Below, piece after piece: positions 26,356 to 36,700 of a stretch of DNA of 64,000 nucleotides (the first letter of the stretch is position 1; every line of letters starts with the position of its first letter). The translations under genes were made by a program, and so were the position numbers. The stretch covers positions 1,847,001 through 1,911,000 of the forward strand of contig NZ_CP145607.1 in the NCBI RefSeq assembly GCF_036884275.1, written 5' to 3'. Origin of the DNA: Sphingomonas kaistensis. GTDB taxonomy: Bacteria; Pseudomonadota; Alphaproteobacteria; Sphingomonadales; Sphingomonadaceae. Below the pieces are notes generated by a model. The model worked only from the letters and a program-made list of their open reading frames with translations, was not told the origin of the DNA and searched no databases.

Positions 26356-28010
26356 ACCAGCCGCCCGCGCTCCAGCCGCAGCACCCGGTCGCAGCCGGCG
26401 AGCATCGTCTCGCGGTGCGCGATGACGAGGATGGTGGTGCCGCGCTGTTGCAATTCGTCGAGCGCGCGAAGCACATGCGCTTCGGATGCGGGATCGAGCG
26501 CACTGGTTGCTTCGTCCAGCACTAGCAGCGGCGCCGGGGCGTAGAGCGCCCGGGCCAGCGCGAGCCGCTGGCGCTGGCCGCCCGACAGCAATTGCCCGCG
26601 ATCGCCGACGCGGGTTTCGAGGCCCCGCGGCAGCGCGGCGACAAGATCGTCCAGCCCGGCGAGCCGCACCGCTTCATCGACCCGCCCGCGGTCGGGCGCG
26701 GGGTCCATGAAGGCGATGTTGGCGATGAGAGTGGCATCGGCGACGAACGGCGCCTGCGGCACATGCGCGACATTGCGCTGCCACGAAGGCACGTCGGCAG
26801 GCTGCAACGCCCGGCCGTCAACCAGCACCTCACCGCGCGAGGGGAGAAGCAGCCCCATGACCAGATCGGCAAGCGTGCTCTTGCCACTGCCGTTGGGCCC
26901 GACCAGCGCGATCCGCTCGCCGCGGCGAAGGAAGAGGTCGATGCCCGCAAGCGCCGGCTCGTTGCGTCCCGGATAGATGAAATCGACGTCTTGAAGCGCG
27001 AGGGTCGCGGTGAAGGGCAGGGGCGGCGGTGGCGGTGAGAGATCGAGATCGGGCTCGGCCAGCATTGCCGCCATCCGTTGCTGGATCGCCCCGGTCGAGG
27101 TCAGGGCGTTGAGGCTGTGATTGATCGTCTGAAGAAGCGGAAGCAAGCGCTGCGCCCCGAGCCCCAGGGCGGCGAGCGAGGGGAGTGCCGCGATCAGCCC
27201 CCCGCCGCGCTGCGCCAGCCACCAGGCGGCAAGCGCCAACGCGGCAAGTCCGACGCTCTCGACCAGGATACGCGGCACGCCTTGCGCGATAAGCATCCGG
27301 GTGCGGGCGTCGGCGAACTCGCGATCGATCCGGGTGAAACGCTTGGCGGCGGCGGCGCGCGCGCCGGCAAGGATCAGTTCGCGCATCGCGCCGACGTTGT
27401 GCTGCACCGCCGCGATCCGCTCCTCATAGCCGTCGCCAAACGCGGCCCCCGACCGCCTCATGCTTGTGCGCACGAGGAGATTGGCGCCGGCGAACAGGGC
27501 TACGAGCAAACCCGCGGCGGCGAGCGCGATGGGGGCGTCGTACCACAGGAGAGCAGCCAGAATGCCGAGCGCGAGGACCGCCGCGGCGCCGGCCTGCAGC
27601 AGCGGAAGCAACACTCCGTAAAGCCATTGCTCGGCAAACTCGATCGCGGCGAGCGGACCGCTGGTGTGGGCGGCGACATGGGTCGGCCAGTCGCGCGCAA
27701 GCACCCGACGTTGCACCGCGACGATCAGCCGGTGCCCTGTGTCGAGGGCCAGCCGCTGGGTCAGCACCAGCAGGGCGAAGCGGATCACACCCGTCGCCAG
27801 CACCGCGCCGACGAACAGCAGGATGGAACCTGTCTCCGCCGCGCCCGCCGTCCCGCCGAGCCACTGGCGAAGCAAAGCGACCAGGCTGGCAAGCAGCGCG
27901 AACTCGAACAATCCGCCGATGACGGTAAGCGCGGCAAGCAGCGCCAGCCGCCGCCGTCCGCCGGCCGACAGCGCGCCGAGCACCGATCGCAACGACCGGA
28001 GCGGGCTCAC
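26352..28010 (-). CDS. ABC transporter, fused permease and ATPase
   Basis: This is an MsbA/exporter-type half transporter. The N-terminal 310 residues hold about six hydrophobic segments. The nucleotide-binding domain has GPNGSGKST (Walker A), LLSGGQRQRLALARAL (signature), LLVLDEATSALD (Walker B) and an IAHRE switch. The start I prefer is GTG 28010, which overlaps the upstream stop (GTGA) and gives 552 residues. It is convergent with asnB with a 4-bp overlap. It may export a glycolipid or polysaccharide of this locus; the substrate is unknown. Confidence 0.87.
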   Translation of the reverse strand: MSPLRSLRSVLGALSAGGRRRLALLAALTVIGGLFEFALLASLVALLRQWLGGTAGAAETGSILLFVGAVLATGVIRFALLVLTQRLALDTGHRLIVAVQRRVLARDWPTHVAAHTSGPLAAIEFAEQWLYGVLLPLLQAGAAAVLALGILAALLWYDAPIALAAAGLLVALFAGANLLVRTSMRRSGAAFGDGYEERIAAVQHNVGAMRELILAGARAAAAKRFTRIDREFADARTRMLIAQGVPRILVESVGLAALALAAWWLAQRGGGLIAALPSLAALGLGAQRLLPLLQTINHSLNALTSTGAIQQRMAAMLAEPDLDLSPPPPPLPFTATLALQDVDFIYPGRNEPALAGIDLFLRRGERIALVGPNGSGKSTLADLVMGLLLPSRGEVLVDGRALQPADVPSWQRNVAHVPQAPFVADATLIANIAFMDPAPDRGRVDEAVRLAGLDDLVAALPRGLETRVGDRGQLLSGGQRQRLALARALYAPAPLLVLDEATSALDPASEAHVLRALDELQQRGTTILVIAHRETMLAGCDRVLRLERGRLV

Positions 28011-28345
28011 CGCCGCCGACCGCCGAGGAGTCGCGGGTGGCGGCTGGCAATCCACCAGAGGAGAGTGGGCAAGAGCATGGTGCCGAGAAGATCCCGCGCC
28101 CCCTCGCCAAGCTGCATCGCCAGGGAAGGCCAGCGCTCCAGCCACAGGTCATAGGCTTCGTTGGCAAGCTCCAGCCCGAGCACGATCAGCCACGGCCATT
28201 TGCTCGCCAGCGAGGTGCGCAGCAGCGCGGCGACTATCAGCTGAAGGACCACGCCGCCCATCACATGCAGCGTGTCCATCGGCCAGCCCGTAGCGTGCCG
28301 CACGAACTCCTTGATCTCGAACCAGACCGCGGGGTCGAAGCTCAT
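28007..28345 (-). CDS. Small predicted membrane protein
   Basis: I do not recognise this 112-residue protein. It starts MSFDPAVWFEIKEFVRHATG and has two or three hydrophobic stretches (MGGVVLQLIVAALLR, WPWLIVLGLELANEAYD, LGTMLLPTLLWWI). It sits between surE and the ABC transporter with 4-bp overlaps on both sides, so it is translated as part of that unit. Confidence 0.7.
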   Translation of the reverse strand: MSFDPAVWFEIKEFVRHATGWPMDTLHVMGGVVLQLIVAALLRTSLASKWPWLIVLGLELANEAYDLWLERWPSLAMQLGEGARDLLGTMLLPTLLWWIASRHPRLLGGRRR

Positions 28346-29112
28346 CGGTTGGCGAAGCGATCCGCCAGCGCCTGCAGCGATGCGTCGTGCGTCAGGTCGA
28401 GGTGGAGCGGGGTGACCGACACATGCCCGTCGGCGATCGCCTCGAGGTCGGTCTGGTGGCCGGGCGTCTCGATCGAAGGGCCGAGCCCGAACCAGTAATA
28501 AGGATAGCCGCGCGGGTCGGTCCGCTGGACGATGCGGGTGCGGCCGTAATCGCGGATCCCCTGGCGGACGACCTTGATGCCCTTGACCTCTTCGGGTGCC
28601 AGCGCCGGGAAGTTGACGTTGACCAATGTGCCGGGCGCGTGCGGGATTTGCAGCAATTGCTCGAGCACGCGCGGCGCCCAATGCTGCGCGGCGGCGAAGG
28701 GCACGGTGTCGCCCATGCCTTCGCGGGCATAGACCTGGCTCAGCGCGATCGAGCGCACCCCGGCCAGCGCCCCTTCCATCGCGGCCGAGACCGTGCCGCT
28801 GTAGGTCACGTCCTCGGCCAGATTGGCGCCGCGATTGATCCCGGAGATGATCACGTCCGGTCGCTCGTCGGGCATCAGGTGGAACAGCGCCATCAGCACC
28901 GAATCGGTCGGCGTTCCCGCCACCGCAAAGCGCCGCTCGCCAAGCCGGCGAAGGCGGACCGGGCGGGTCAGGGTCAGCGAATGGCCGGTGCCTGACTGCT
29001 CCTCGGCCGGTGCGACGATCCACAGGTCGTCGGTAAAGGCGCTGGCGACCTCCTCGAGCAGCTTCAGGCCCGAGGCGTTCACCCCGTCATCGTTGGTAAG
29101 GAGAATGCGCAT
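28342..29112 (-). CDS. surE: 5'/3'-nucleotidase SurE
   Basis: SurE is a metal-dependent nucleoside monophosphatase. The N-terminal MRILLTNDDG supplies the metal-binding Asp pair, and SGINRGANLAEDVTYSGTV is the conserved active-site loop. It has 256 residues; ATG 29112 is fixed by the N-terminal motif. It is the first gene of a minus-strand run with the small membrane protein and the ABC transporter. Confidence 0.95.
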   Translation of the reverse strand: MRILLTNDDGVNASGLKLLEEVASAFTDDLWIVAPAEEQSGTGHSLTLTRPVRLRRLGERRFAVAGTPTDSVLMALFHLMPDERPDVIISGINRGANLAEDVTYSGTVSAAMEGALAGVRSIALSQVYAREGMGDTVPFAAAQHWAPRVLEQLLQIPHAPGTLVNVNFPALAPEEVKGIKVVRQGIRDYGRTRIVQRTDPRGYPYYWFGLGPSIETPGHQTDLEAIADGHVSVTPLHLDLTHDASLQALADRFANR

Positions 29113-29415
29113 GGCCTCGCTATGCGCGAAGCCAATGCTGCGGTGCAACCTCCACCGGCGACCCGAAGGTTGCGTTATTTTGGCAACATGGTGAGCGAAA
29201 GCTGTTTCAGCGCTTGTTCACGACCTTGGCTTTAAGTAGAGGCGCGGCAGAGCTCGAAGTGGGCTTGTTGATGGAGCTAAGCTCCGGAAATGCCTTGTGA
29301 TCGCTCCTTGCGGTCCTGCGTCTGAGCAGGGGCAAGCGGCGGGTGTGCTTTGGGTTGGTACCGGCGCGCCATGGTGACCATGCCGCCGGTCTCCGACCCG
29401 TTTGGGGAGGGGAAA
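29113..29415. other. Intergenic region between surE and dksA
   Basis: This ~300-bp divergent gap should hold the promoters of surE and dksA. I see no convincing gene, hairpin or promoter match in it; the only strong signal is the GGGGAGGGG ribosome site at its right end. Confidence 0.4.
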
Positions 29416-29877
29416 ATGGCTACCGCTTTGAGTGACGTGTACGACACACCGGAACCGTTTGACCGCATCATCCTCCCCGACGGCTATCGCCCAAGCGACG
29501 AGGAAGAATTCATGGGGTCGACCCAGCGGGCTTATTTTCTCGCCAAGCTGCGCGCCTGGAAGGAAGCGATCGTTGAGGAAAGCCGGGCGACCATGGCTCA
29601 GCTCCAGGTCGACACGCTGCGCGAACCCGACCTTGCCGACCGGGCTTCCAGCGAAACCGATTGGGGAATCGAGCTTCGCACCCGCGACCGCCAGCGCAAG
29701 CTGATCGCCAAGATCGACGCCGCCATCCGCCGCCTCTACGCGGGCGAATATGGCTATTGCGAAGTCACCGGCGAACCGATCAGCCTTGGTCGGCTGGAAG
29801 CGCGCCCAATCGCGACCATGACGCTCGAATCGCAGGAGCGTCACGAGCGGATCGAAAAAGTCAGCCGCGACGATTGA
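29416..29877 (+). CDS. dksA: RNA polymerase-binding transcription factor DksA
   Basis: DksA acts with ppGpp in the RNA polymerase secondary channel. A coiled-coil region (about residues 35-110) is followed by the truncated zinc-finger-like motif YAGEYGYCEVTGEPISLGRLEARP, where only one Cys remains of the usual four; this is the normal alphaproteobacterial form. ATG 29416 is preceded by GGGGAGGGG, giving 153 residues. Confidence 0.93.
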   Translation: MATALSDVYDTPEPFDRIILPDGYRPSDEEEFMGSTQRAYFLAKLRAWKEAIVEESRATMAQLQVDTLREPDLADRASSETDWGIELRTRDRQRKLIAKIDAAIRRLYAGEYGYCEVTGEPISLGRLEARPIATMTLESQERHERIEKVSRDD

Positions 29878-29963
29878 TCGGCGGCGCTACCCTGCAGAAG
29901 GGAAGTCGCGGTTCCGACTGGCACCTCCCCGCCGCGCGAGCGACAGGGAGGCGGTTTGTCAGC

Positions 29964-30128
29964 TCAATGCACCGTCAGGCCGAGCATTTCGTCCTTGAGG
30001 CGGAGCTTCTCTTTCTTGAGTTGGTGAAGAAGGATGTCGTCGGGGTTGGGTCGCCGCTCTTCCGCGTCAATCTGTGACTGGATTGCGGCATGCTTTGATT
30101 CGAGTGCCTCGACGTGAGCCTTTTCCAT
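29964..30128 (-). CDS. YdcH family protein (DUF465)
   Basis: This 54-residue alpha-helical protein starts MEKAHVEALESKHAAIQSQI and carries LKKEKLRLKDEM near its end, the YdcH/DUF465 hallmark. The function of the family is unknown. It is divergent from a second YdcH gene at 30285. The protein is too short for most gene callers but the family match is clear. Confidence 0.85.
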   Translation of the reverse strand: MEKAHVEALESKHAAIQSQIDAEERRPNPDDILLHQLKKEKLRLKDEMLGLTVH

Positions 30129-30284
30129 CGTGCGTCATTCCCTTTCATTGGTGTGACAGCCACAAGAGAAAACCATGAATCGGCCCGTTTGTCCCGCGCA
30201 ATTTGCGCCACCCGCCGCGCGAAGCCTGCGTTTTGGCGCGCTGGCGCTTACTCCTTCTTCGCAGCTTTGCGGTAACGGTTCGGA

Positions 30285-30479
30285 ATGAACGACGACCAGC
30301 CCACCGAGCGATTGCAGGCGCTTCGCACCGAACACCGCATCCTCGACGCCGAGATCGCGGCGCGGATCGCGGCGGGCGACGATATGCTGGCCGTGGCGCG
30401 CATGAAGAAGCGCAAGCTTCGGCTCAAGGACGAAATCCAGGCGCTACTCGACGACTGCGTCCCGGACATCATCGCGTGA
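30285..30479 (+). CDS. YdcH family protein (DUF465)
   Basis: This second 64-residue member has EHRILDAEIAARI and MKKRKLRLKDEIQALL, the same KLRLKDE signature as the divergent copy at 29964-30128. A 156-bp divergent spacer separates them. The family's role is unknown; both probably form short helical hairpins. Confidence 0.87.
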   Translation: MNDDQPTERLQALRTEHRILDAEIAARIAAGDDMLAVARMKKRKLRLKDEIQALLDDCVPDIIA

Positions 30480-30482
30480 GAT

Positions 30483-30499
30483 CGTCCCGCATCGGGACG
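30483..30499. repeat. Hairpin after the ydcH gene
   Basis: CGTCCCG (30483-30489) pairs perfectly with CGGGACG (30493-30499) around a CAT loop, four bases after the ydcH stop. There is no following T tract, so it is a stem-loop rather than a clear terminator. Confidence 0.4.
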
Positions 30500-30564
30500 C
30501 GCGGGAGCCGGAACGCCGCTGCGGCTTTCCTCTCCCGAGCCCCTGCGCTTATGGTGAGCCGCCT

Positions 30565-31062
30565 ATGAAAGACGTGTCCAACTCCGAAGCCGCAACAGCA
30601 GGCAGCCGCATCACGCCGCGCCTGGTGGAAAGCCTGTACACCGAGGCGATGCTGCTGGCCGACGAGGCGCGGACCTATTTCGACACCGCCAGTCGCGCGG
30701 ATCGCGACGCGCTCGACCCCTTCGTACGGGTCGGCTTCGCCTGCGAATCGCTCAAGGTGACCACCCGGTTGATGCACATCATCGCCTGGCTGCTGACCCA
30801 GCGCGCGGTGGAGACCGGCGAGCTCAGCGAAACCTGCGGCCGCCGGCCGGAGCGCCGCCTCGGCCATGCCGGCGCGAGCGACCCGCAGGTGCTGGAGCAG
30901 CTTCCCGCCGCCGCCAAGGCGCTGATCTCGTCGAGCATCGACCTGTATGAGCGGGTTGGCCGCCTCGACGAGGAGCAATTAAGCGACCAGCCGGTGCCGA
31001 GCCCGGCGCGCGCCTTGATGGGCCGGCTCGAACGCGACCTCATCTGGAACGCGCCGCGCTGA
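30565..31062 (+). CDS. DUF1465 family protein (RcdA-like)
   Basis: This 165-residue helical protein contains LYTEAMLLADEARTYFD, ACESLKVTTRLMHIIAWLLTQRAV and RLGHAGASDPQVLEQLP, the DUF1465 layout. In Caulobacter, RcdA of this family is a ClpXP adaptor in CtrA proteolysis. Family assignment is from memory of the conserved TTRLM..WLL.QRAV core. It is upstream of the Fe-dependent dehydrogenase, probably not functionally linked. Confidence 0.82.
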   Translation: MKDVSNSEAATAGSRITPRLVESLYTEAMLLADEARTYFDTASRADRDALDPFVRVGFACESLKVTTRLMHIIAWLLTQRAVETGELSETCGRRPERRLGHAGASDPQVLEQLPAAAKALISSSIDLYERVGRLDEEQLSDQPVPSPARALMGRLERDLIWNAPR

Positions 31063-31079
31063 GCCGCTACGGCTCGGAT

Positions 31080-32225
31080 GTGACGAATAGCCAAATCCTC
31101 CATCCCGGTCCGCGGCTGCTGATCGGCCACGGCCGCACGCCTGAGCTTGCGGGCCTTCTTCCGGGCGGCCCCGTACTGCTGGTCACCGACCGGTCGGTGC
31201 GAACGATGGGCCTGCTCGACCCGCTGCTCACCGAACTGGAGCGCGAGCGCGAGGTGGTCCTGTTCGATGGCGTTGAGGCCGATCCCAGCCGCGCCACCCT
31301 GATGGCAGCGGTCGAGGCGGGGCGGGCGGGCGGCGCCACGTCGGTCGTCGGCTTCGGCGGTGGCAGCCCGATGGATGTGGCAAAGCTTGCGGCCTATCTC
31401 CTCGGCTCGGGCGACGATCTCGACACAATCTGGGGCGTGGGGCTGGCGCGGGGGCGGCGCCTGCCGCTGGCATTGGTCCCGACCACCGCCGGGACCGGCT
31501 CCGAAGCGACGCCCGTGGCGATCATCACCGTCGAAGGCGCGGAAAAGAGGGGCGTCAACGCCGCGCCGCTGATCCCCGACGTCGCCGTGCTTGACGCTTC
31601 GCTGACGCTGGGCAAACCGCGCGGCCTGACGGCGGCGACGGGCATCGACGCCATGGTCCATGCGGTCGAGGCCTATACCTCGGCCAAGGCTAAGAACCCG
31701 GTGTCGGACATGCAGGGGCGCGAGGCGTTGCGCTTGCTGTCGGCCAACCTGATCACCGTTTGCGAAGAGCCGAGCAATGTCGCCGCCCGCGAAGCGATGC
31801 TGGTCGGCGCGCACCTCGCCGGGCTGGCTTTCGCCAACGCCCCGGTCGCCGGCGTCCATGCGCTCGCCTATCCGCTCGGCGGCATTCACCATCTGCCGCA
31901 CGGCCTCAGCAATGCGCTGATGCTGCGCCCCGTACTGTCCTTCAACGCCGAGGCCGCGCGTGAGCCTTATGCCGAACTCGCCGCCATCCTCGACCCTGCG
32001 GTCGCCACGCTGGGCACCCAGGCCGCGGCTGCGCAATTGGTCGAGCGGCTGGAGGAACTGGTGATCGCCAGCGGCCTCAAGCCGCGGCTTCGTGATCACG
32101 GCATTGGGCGGGAGGAAGCCGCGATGCTGGCGCGCGAGGCGATGAAGCAGACCCGCCTGCTGGTGAACAATCCGGTGCCCATCAGCGAAGCCGACGCCCA
32201 GCGCCTGTACGAGGCCGCCTGGTGA
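31080..32225 (+). CDS. Iron-containing alcohol dehydrogenase
   Basis: This 381-residue group III dehydrogenase has GFGGGSPMDVAKLAAYL for NAD binding, PTTAGTGSEATPVAII, and the metal ligands in DAMVHAVEAY and HHLPHGLSNALML. It starts at GTG 31080 and overlaps the thioesterase gene (GTGA). The substrate is not clear; maleylacetate reductase-like or alcohol oxidation are both possible. Confidence 0.9.
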   Translation: MTNSQILHPGPRLLIGHGRTPELAGLLPGGPVLLVTDRSVRTMGLLDPLLTELEREREVVLFDGVEADPSRATLMAAVEAGRAGGATSVVGFGGGSPMDVAKLAAYLLGSGDDLDTIWGVGLARGRRLPLALVPTTAGTGSEATPVAIITVEGAEKRGVNAAPLIPDVAVLDASLTLGKPRGLTAATGIDAMVHAVEAYTSAKAKNPVSDMQGREALRLLSANLITVCEEPSNVAAREAMLVGAHLAGLAFANAPVAGVHALAYPLGGIHHLPHGLSNALMLRPVLSFNAEAAREPYAELAAILDPAVATLGTQAAAAQLVERLEELVIASGLKPRLRDHGIGREEAAMLAREAMKQTRLLVNNPVPISEADAQRLYEAAW

Positions 32226-32656
32226 GCCGCCCGGTCCCGCCGCGCCGCGATCCATTTGGGCGCTGGCACGACGTTTCGCTCCGCTGGTCGGACAACGATG
32301 CCTACGGGCACGTCAATAATACGATCTATTACCAGTGGTTCGACAGCGCCGTGAACGCGTTTCTGGTGGGCGAAGGGCTGCTCGACATCGTGGCCGGCGA
32401 TCCCATCTGCCTGGTGGTCGGCACCGCCTGCGATTATTTCGCGCCGCTCAGTTTTCCGGGCGAGGTCGAGATCGGCCTGCGCGTCGTCGAGCTGGGTCGC
32501 TCCAGCGTGCGCTATCATCTGGGCGTATTCGCCAAGGGGGCTGAGGAAGCGGCCGCCGCGGGAAGCTTTGTCCACGTGGCGGTGGACCGCTCCGGACGGC
32601 GTCCGGTGCCGTGGCCGGACAATTGGCGACAGGTGCTGGAGGCTTTTCGCGCCTAG
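32222..32656 (+). CDS. Acyl-CoA thioesterase, hotdog fold (4HBT)
   Basis: This 144-residue hotdog enzyme carries LRWSDNDAYGHVNNTIYYQWFDSA, the YbgC/4HBT motif with the catalytic Asp. It begins with GTG 32222 overlapping the dehydrogenase stop. Its tail overlaps the convergent nitronate monooxygenase by 4 bp. Confidence 0.9.
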   Translation: MSRPVPPRRDPFGRWHDVSLRWSDNDAYGHVNNTIYYQWFDSAVNAFLVGEGLLDIVAGDPICLVVGTACDYFAPLSFPGEVEIGLRVVELGRSSVRYHLGVFAKGAEEAAAAGSFVHVAVDRSGRRPVPWPDNWRQVLEAFRA

Positions 32657-33606
32657 CCGCAGACCCGCGACCTTGCCGCGCGATATTCCTCGCTCCACCG
32701 TGCGATGAGGTCGGCGGCGGGCTGGACCTTATCGATCGCGCCGATGCCCTGGCCGGATCCCCAGATGTCCTTCCACGCCTTGGCGCTGCTGCCACCGCCG
32801 AAGCTCATTGCCTCCGCGCTGCTTTCCGGCAGATTATCGGGATCGAGCCCGGCCTTTTCGATCGACGAGCGCAGATAATTGCCATGCACGCCGGTGAACA
32901 GGCTCGAATAAACGATGTCCTTGGCCGATCCGTCGACGATGCCCTGCTTGTAGTCGCCTTCCGCACGCGCTTCGTCGGTGGCGATGAAGGGTGAGCCGAC
33001 ATAAGCGACGTCCGCGCCCATGGCCTGTGCCGCCAGGATCGCGCCGCCGGTGGCGATCGAGCCGGACAAAGCGAGCGGGCCGTCGAACCAGCTGCGGATT
33101 TCCTGGATCAGCGCGAAGGGCGACCAGCGGCCGGCATGGCCACCAGCCCCCGCCGCCACCGCGATCAGGCCGTCGGCGCCTTTCTCGATCGCCTTGCGGG
33201 CGAAGCGGTCGTCGATGACGTCGTGAAGCGTGATCCCGCCCCAGCCATGGACGGCCTGATTGAGCTCTTCGCGCGCACCAAGCGAGGTGATCACGATCGG
33301 CACCTTCCACTTGGCGCAGGTCGCCATGTCTTCCTCGAACCGGGTGTTCGAACGGTGGACGATCTGATTGACCGCAAACGGCGCGGCGGGCGCATCGGGA
33401 TTGGCGCGATCGTGCGCGGCCAGGGCCTCGGTGATCTCGTGCAGCCATTCGTCGAGCTGCGCCTGCGGCCGCGCGTTCAGCGCCGGAAAGCTGCCGACCA
33501 CGCCCGCCTTGCACTGAGCGATCACCAGCGCCGGATTGGACACGATGAACAGGGGCGCACCGATGACCGGCAGGCGCAGAGTGTCGAAAACGGGCGGCAG
33601 AGACAT
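32653..33606 (-). CDS. Nitronate monooxygenase (NAD(P)H-dependent flavin oxidoreductase)
   Basis: This FMN-dependent TIM-barrel enzyme of 317 residues has LPVIGAPLFIVSNPAL at the N-terminus, AAGAGGHAGRWSPFALIQEI with the catalytic His, and ATGGAILAAQAMGADVAYVGSPF for FMN phosphate binding. It would detoxify alkyl nitronates. ATG 33606 is supported by the conserved start. It is divergent from the large hybrid kinase. Confidence 0.92.
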   Translation of the reverse strand: MSLPPVFDTLRLPVIGAPLFIVSNPALVIAQCKAGVVGSFPALNARPQAQLDEWLHEITEALAAHDRANPDAPAAPFAVNQIVHRSNTRFEEDMATCAKWKVPIVITSLGAREELNQAVHGWGGITLHDVIDDRFARKAIEKGADGLIAVAAGAGGHAGRWSPFALIQEIRSWFDGPLALSGSIATGGAILAAQAMGADVAYVGSPFIATDEARAEGDYKQGIVDGSAKDIVYSSLFTGVHGNYLRSSIEKAGLDPDNLPESSAEAMSFGGGSSAKAWKDIWGSGQGIGAIDKVQPAADLIARWSEEYRAARSRVCG

Positions 33607-33745
33607 GGACTTCCCCGGCTGATCAGCAATGGCTCTCAGCGCTAGGTCGGGCGCCCAAACGGTGCAAGCCCCGTCCTTCGGCCCCGTTTGCCAATCTTCA
33701 GTGCGCAAGGCTATGAAGCGTGGTGCCCGAAACGAGTGTCTTTGC

Positions 33746-36700
33746 ATGGATGCCTTGAACAACGCCGGGTCCGACCAGTTTCCGCCGTCCTTGTGGCGCG
33801 ATCTCGCCGACCAATTGCCGCAGCTTGCGTGGATCTCGGACCGCGACGGGCGCGCCCTGTGGTTCAACAAACGCGCGCTGGACTATCTCGGGTTGAAGCC
33901 TGAGGAGATGATCGGGAACGGCTGGTTCAAAGCCCTTCATCCCGATGCGCGCGCCGGCACGGTCGAAACGTGGCGGCAAGCGTTGGAACACGGTATCCCT
34001 TACGAATGCCATTATGCCCTGAGGCGTCACGATGGCGTGTATCGGGATTTCCTGGCTCGGGCCGAACCACATCGTGGGGCCGGGGGCGAGATCGACTATT
34101 GGTTCGGCACCACCACCGATGTCACCGACCAGCGCGCCGAGCAGGAAACGGCCCGTCGTGCCGCCGAGGAGATTGAGGCGATCTATGCCACCGCGCCGGT
34201 CGGCCTCACCGTGCTCGACAAGGAGATGCGCTTTGTCCGCATCAACGAGCGGATGGCCGAGCTCAACGGCATCCCGGCAGCCGACCATCTCGGTAAATCC
34301 GTTCGCGAGCTGCTACCCGCGCTTGCCGATCAGGCCGAAAGCGCGCTCCAGCGGGTTTTCGCGGGCGAAGATATCATCGGCCTCGAGCTTAGCGGCGAAA
34401 CGCCCGCGGCGCCGGGCGCCGTCCGAACCTGGCGGGAAAATTGGCTACCCATGCGAGCGGCCAACGGCGAGATTACCGCCGTGGCCATTTCGGCCGAAGA
34501 GGTTACTGCGTCCAAAGCGGCCGAACGAGCACTCGCCCGCTCCGAAGCCCAATTCCGGACCCTCGCCGAGGCGATTCCCGGCATGTTGTTCGTCACCGAC
34601 AGCGATGGCGGGAACCGTTACGTCAATGAGACTTTTGCGACCTTTTCGGGCCTGCCCAAGGAGCAGCTGCTTGGCAAAGGCTGGCTCCAGCTTCTTCATC
34701 CCGATGATCGCGATCGCACGTTGGCGGCATGGGCCGACGCCAACGCCCAGGATCGCCCGTACGAAGTGGAATACCGGCTTCGCAATCACGCCGGCGACTA
34801 TCGCTGGATCGCGGCTCGTGCCCTCAGAATCCCAGCCTCCGACGGCGAGGGCGGTGAGCAGTGGGTCGGCACCTGCATCGACATTCACGACAGCAAGGTC
34901 GCCGAGCAGGAGCTGCGCGAAAGCGAAGCGCGGGTTCGGATCGCCAGTGACCATTCCGACGTGTCCTTCTGGGACGTCGATCTCGTGCACCATACAGTGG
35001 TATGGCCGAAACGCCTGAGGGCGATGCTTGGCATCTTTAGCGACCGACCCGTGTCGCTTCAGGATTTCTACGACACGATCCATCCGGACGACAGCGAACG
35101 GGTCATCACTGCATTTGCTGCAACCATGGATCCGGACAGGCGTGCGGTCTACGATGTGGACTATCGGGCGATCGGCAAGGAAGACGGCATCGTCAGGTGG
35201 GTCACCGCCAAGGGGCGCGGCTTGTTCGACGCCGAGGGCCGCTGCGTGCAAGTGCTCGGCACCGCCGTCGACATCACGCAGCGCAAGCAGGCCGAAGAGG
35301 ACGTTCGCCGAAGCGAAGAGCGGTATCGCGCCCTGTTCAACTCGATGGAGCAGGGCTTTTGCATCATCAATTTGAGCTTCGATGAAGACGGACAGCCGTG
35401 CGACCATCGCTTCGTCGAGATCAATCCCGCATTTTCACGTCAATCGGGACTTCCGCAGGACGTTCTGAACAAGTCGATCCACGACGTGGTGCCCGGCCTC
35501 GATAATAGCTGGACCGAACGCTATGGAGAGGTTCTGCGCACCGGCCACTCCAAGCGTTTCGTCGATTATGCCGAGCCGCTTGGACGCTGGTTCGAAGTCT
35601 ATGCCTTTCCCCTCGGCCGTGCCGCAGAAAATAACGTCGCGCTTCTGTTCAGCGACGTGACCGAGCGGATGGAGCGCGAAGAGGCCCTTCGCCGCAGCGA
35701 GAACGAACTTCGCCTCCGCCTCAACGCCATTCCGCAGATGGTCTGGTCGACGCTGCCCGACGGTTATCACGATTTCTACAACGACCGCTGGTACGAATTT
35801 ACCGGAACCCCGCTCGGCTCGACCGACGGCGAAGGGTGGAACGGCATGTTCCATCCCGAAGACCAGGCGCAGGCCTGGGCGCGGTGGAACGAGTCGCTGG
35901 CGACCGGCCAGCCCTACGAAATCGAATATCGTCTGCGGCACCATACCGGCAGCTATCGCTGGGTACTCGGCCGCGCGCTGCCGATCCGCAATGAAGCGGG
36001 CGAGATCGTGCGCTGGATGGGGACCTGCACCGATATCGACGACCGCATCGCCGCCGACCGCGCGTTGCGTGACAGTGAAGCACGGCTCCGCGCGATCCTT
36101 GAAGCCGTCCCGGTCGGTCTGATGTTTGCCGATTCCTCCGGGCGGCTGACCGGCTGGAACCACCAGATCGCGGAATTCCTTGGGCATGACCTGGTCGAGA
36201 GCAGCCGGGTCGAGGATTATCGCGACGACTATGTCGCCTTTCACGGCGATGGGCGCCAAGTCGAAAGCGACGAATATCCGCTGGCCCGCGCGCTCGCCGG
36301 CGAAGCACGGCCCGAGCTCGAGGTGCGAGTCCGGCGCGGCGACGGCTCGCTGCGCTGGCTGCGCTACGTCGCGGCGGCCATACGCGACGAGCAGAGCGGC
36401 GAGATCACCGGCGGGGTGGTTGCCTCGATCGACGTCGACCGCGAACGGCGGCTTACCGAGGGGCTGGAGCGCGAAGTCGAAAAGGTGATCGCCGAGCGCG
36501 AAGTGGCGCAGGAAGCGCTTCGTCAGAGCCAGAAGCTGGAAGCGATGGGCCAGTTGACCGGCGGTGTCGCGCACGACTTCAACAACCTTCTGACTCCGAT
36601 CATCGGCAGCCTCGATTTGCTGCAGCGCAAGCAGATCCTCGACGAACGCACCGGCCGGCTGGTCGAGGGCGCGCTCGCCTCCGCCGAAAAGGCACGGGTG

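Noticed and set aside
30675..32255. 526-codon minus-strand frame
   Set aside because: Antisense to the iron-dependent dehydrogenase and RcdA-like gene, which have clear family motifs.
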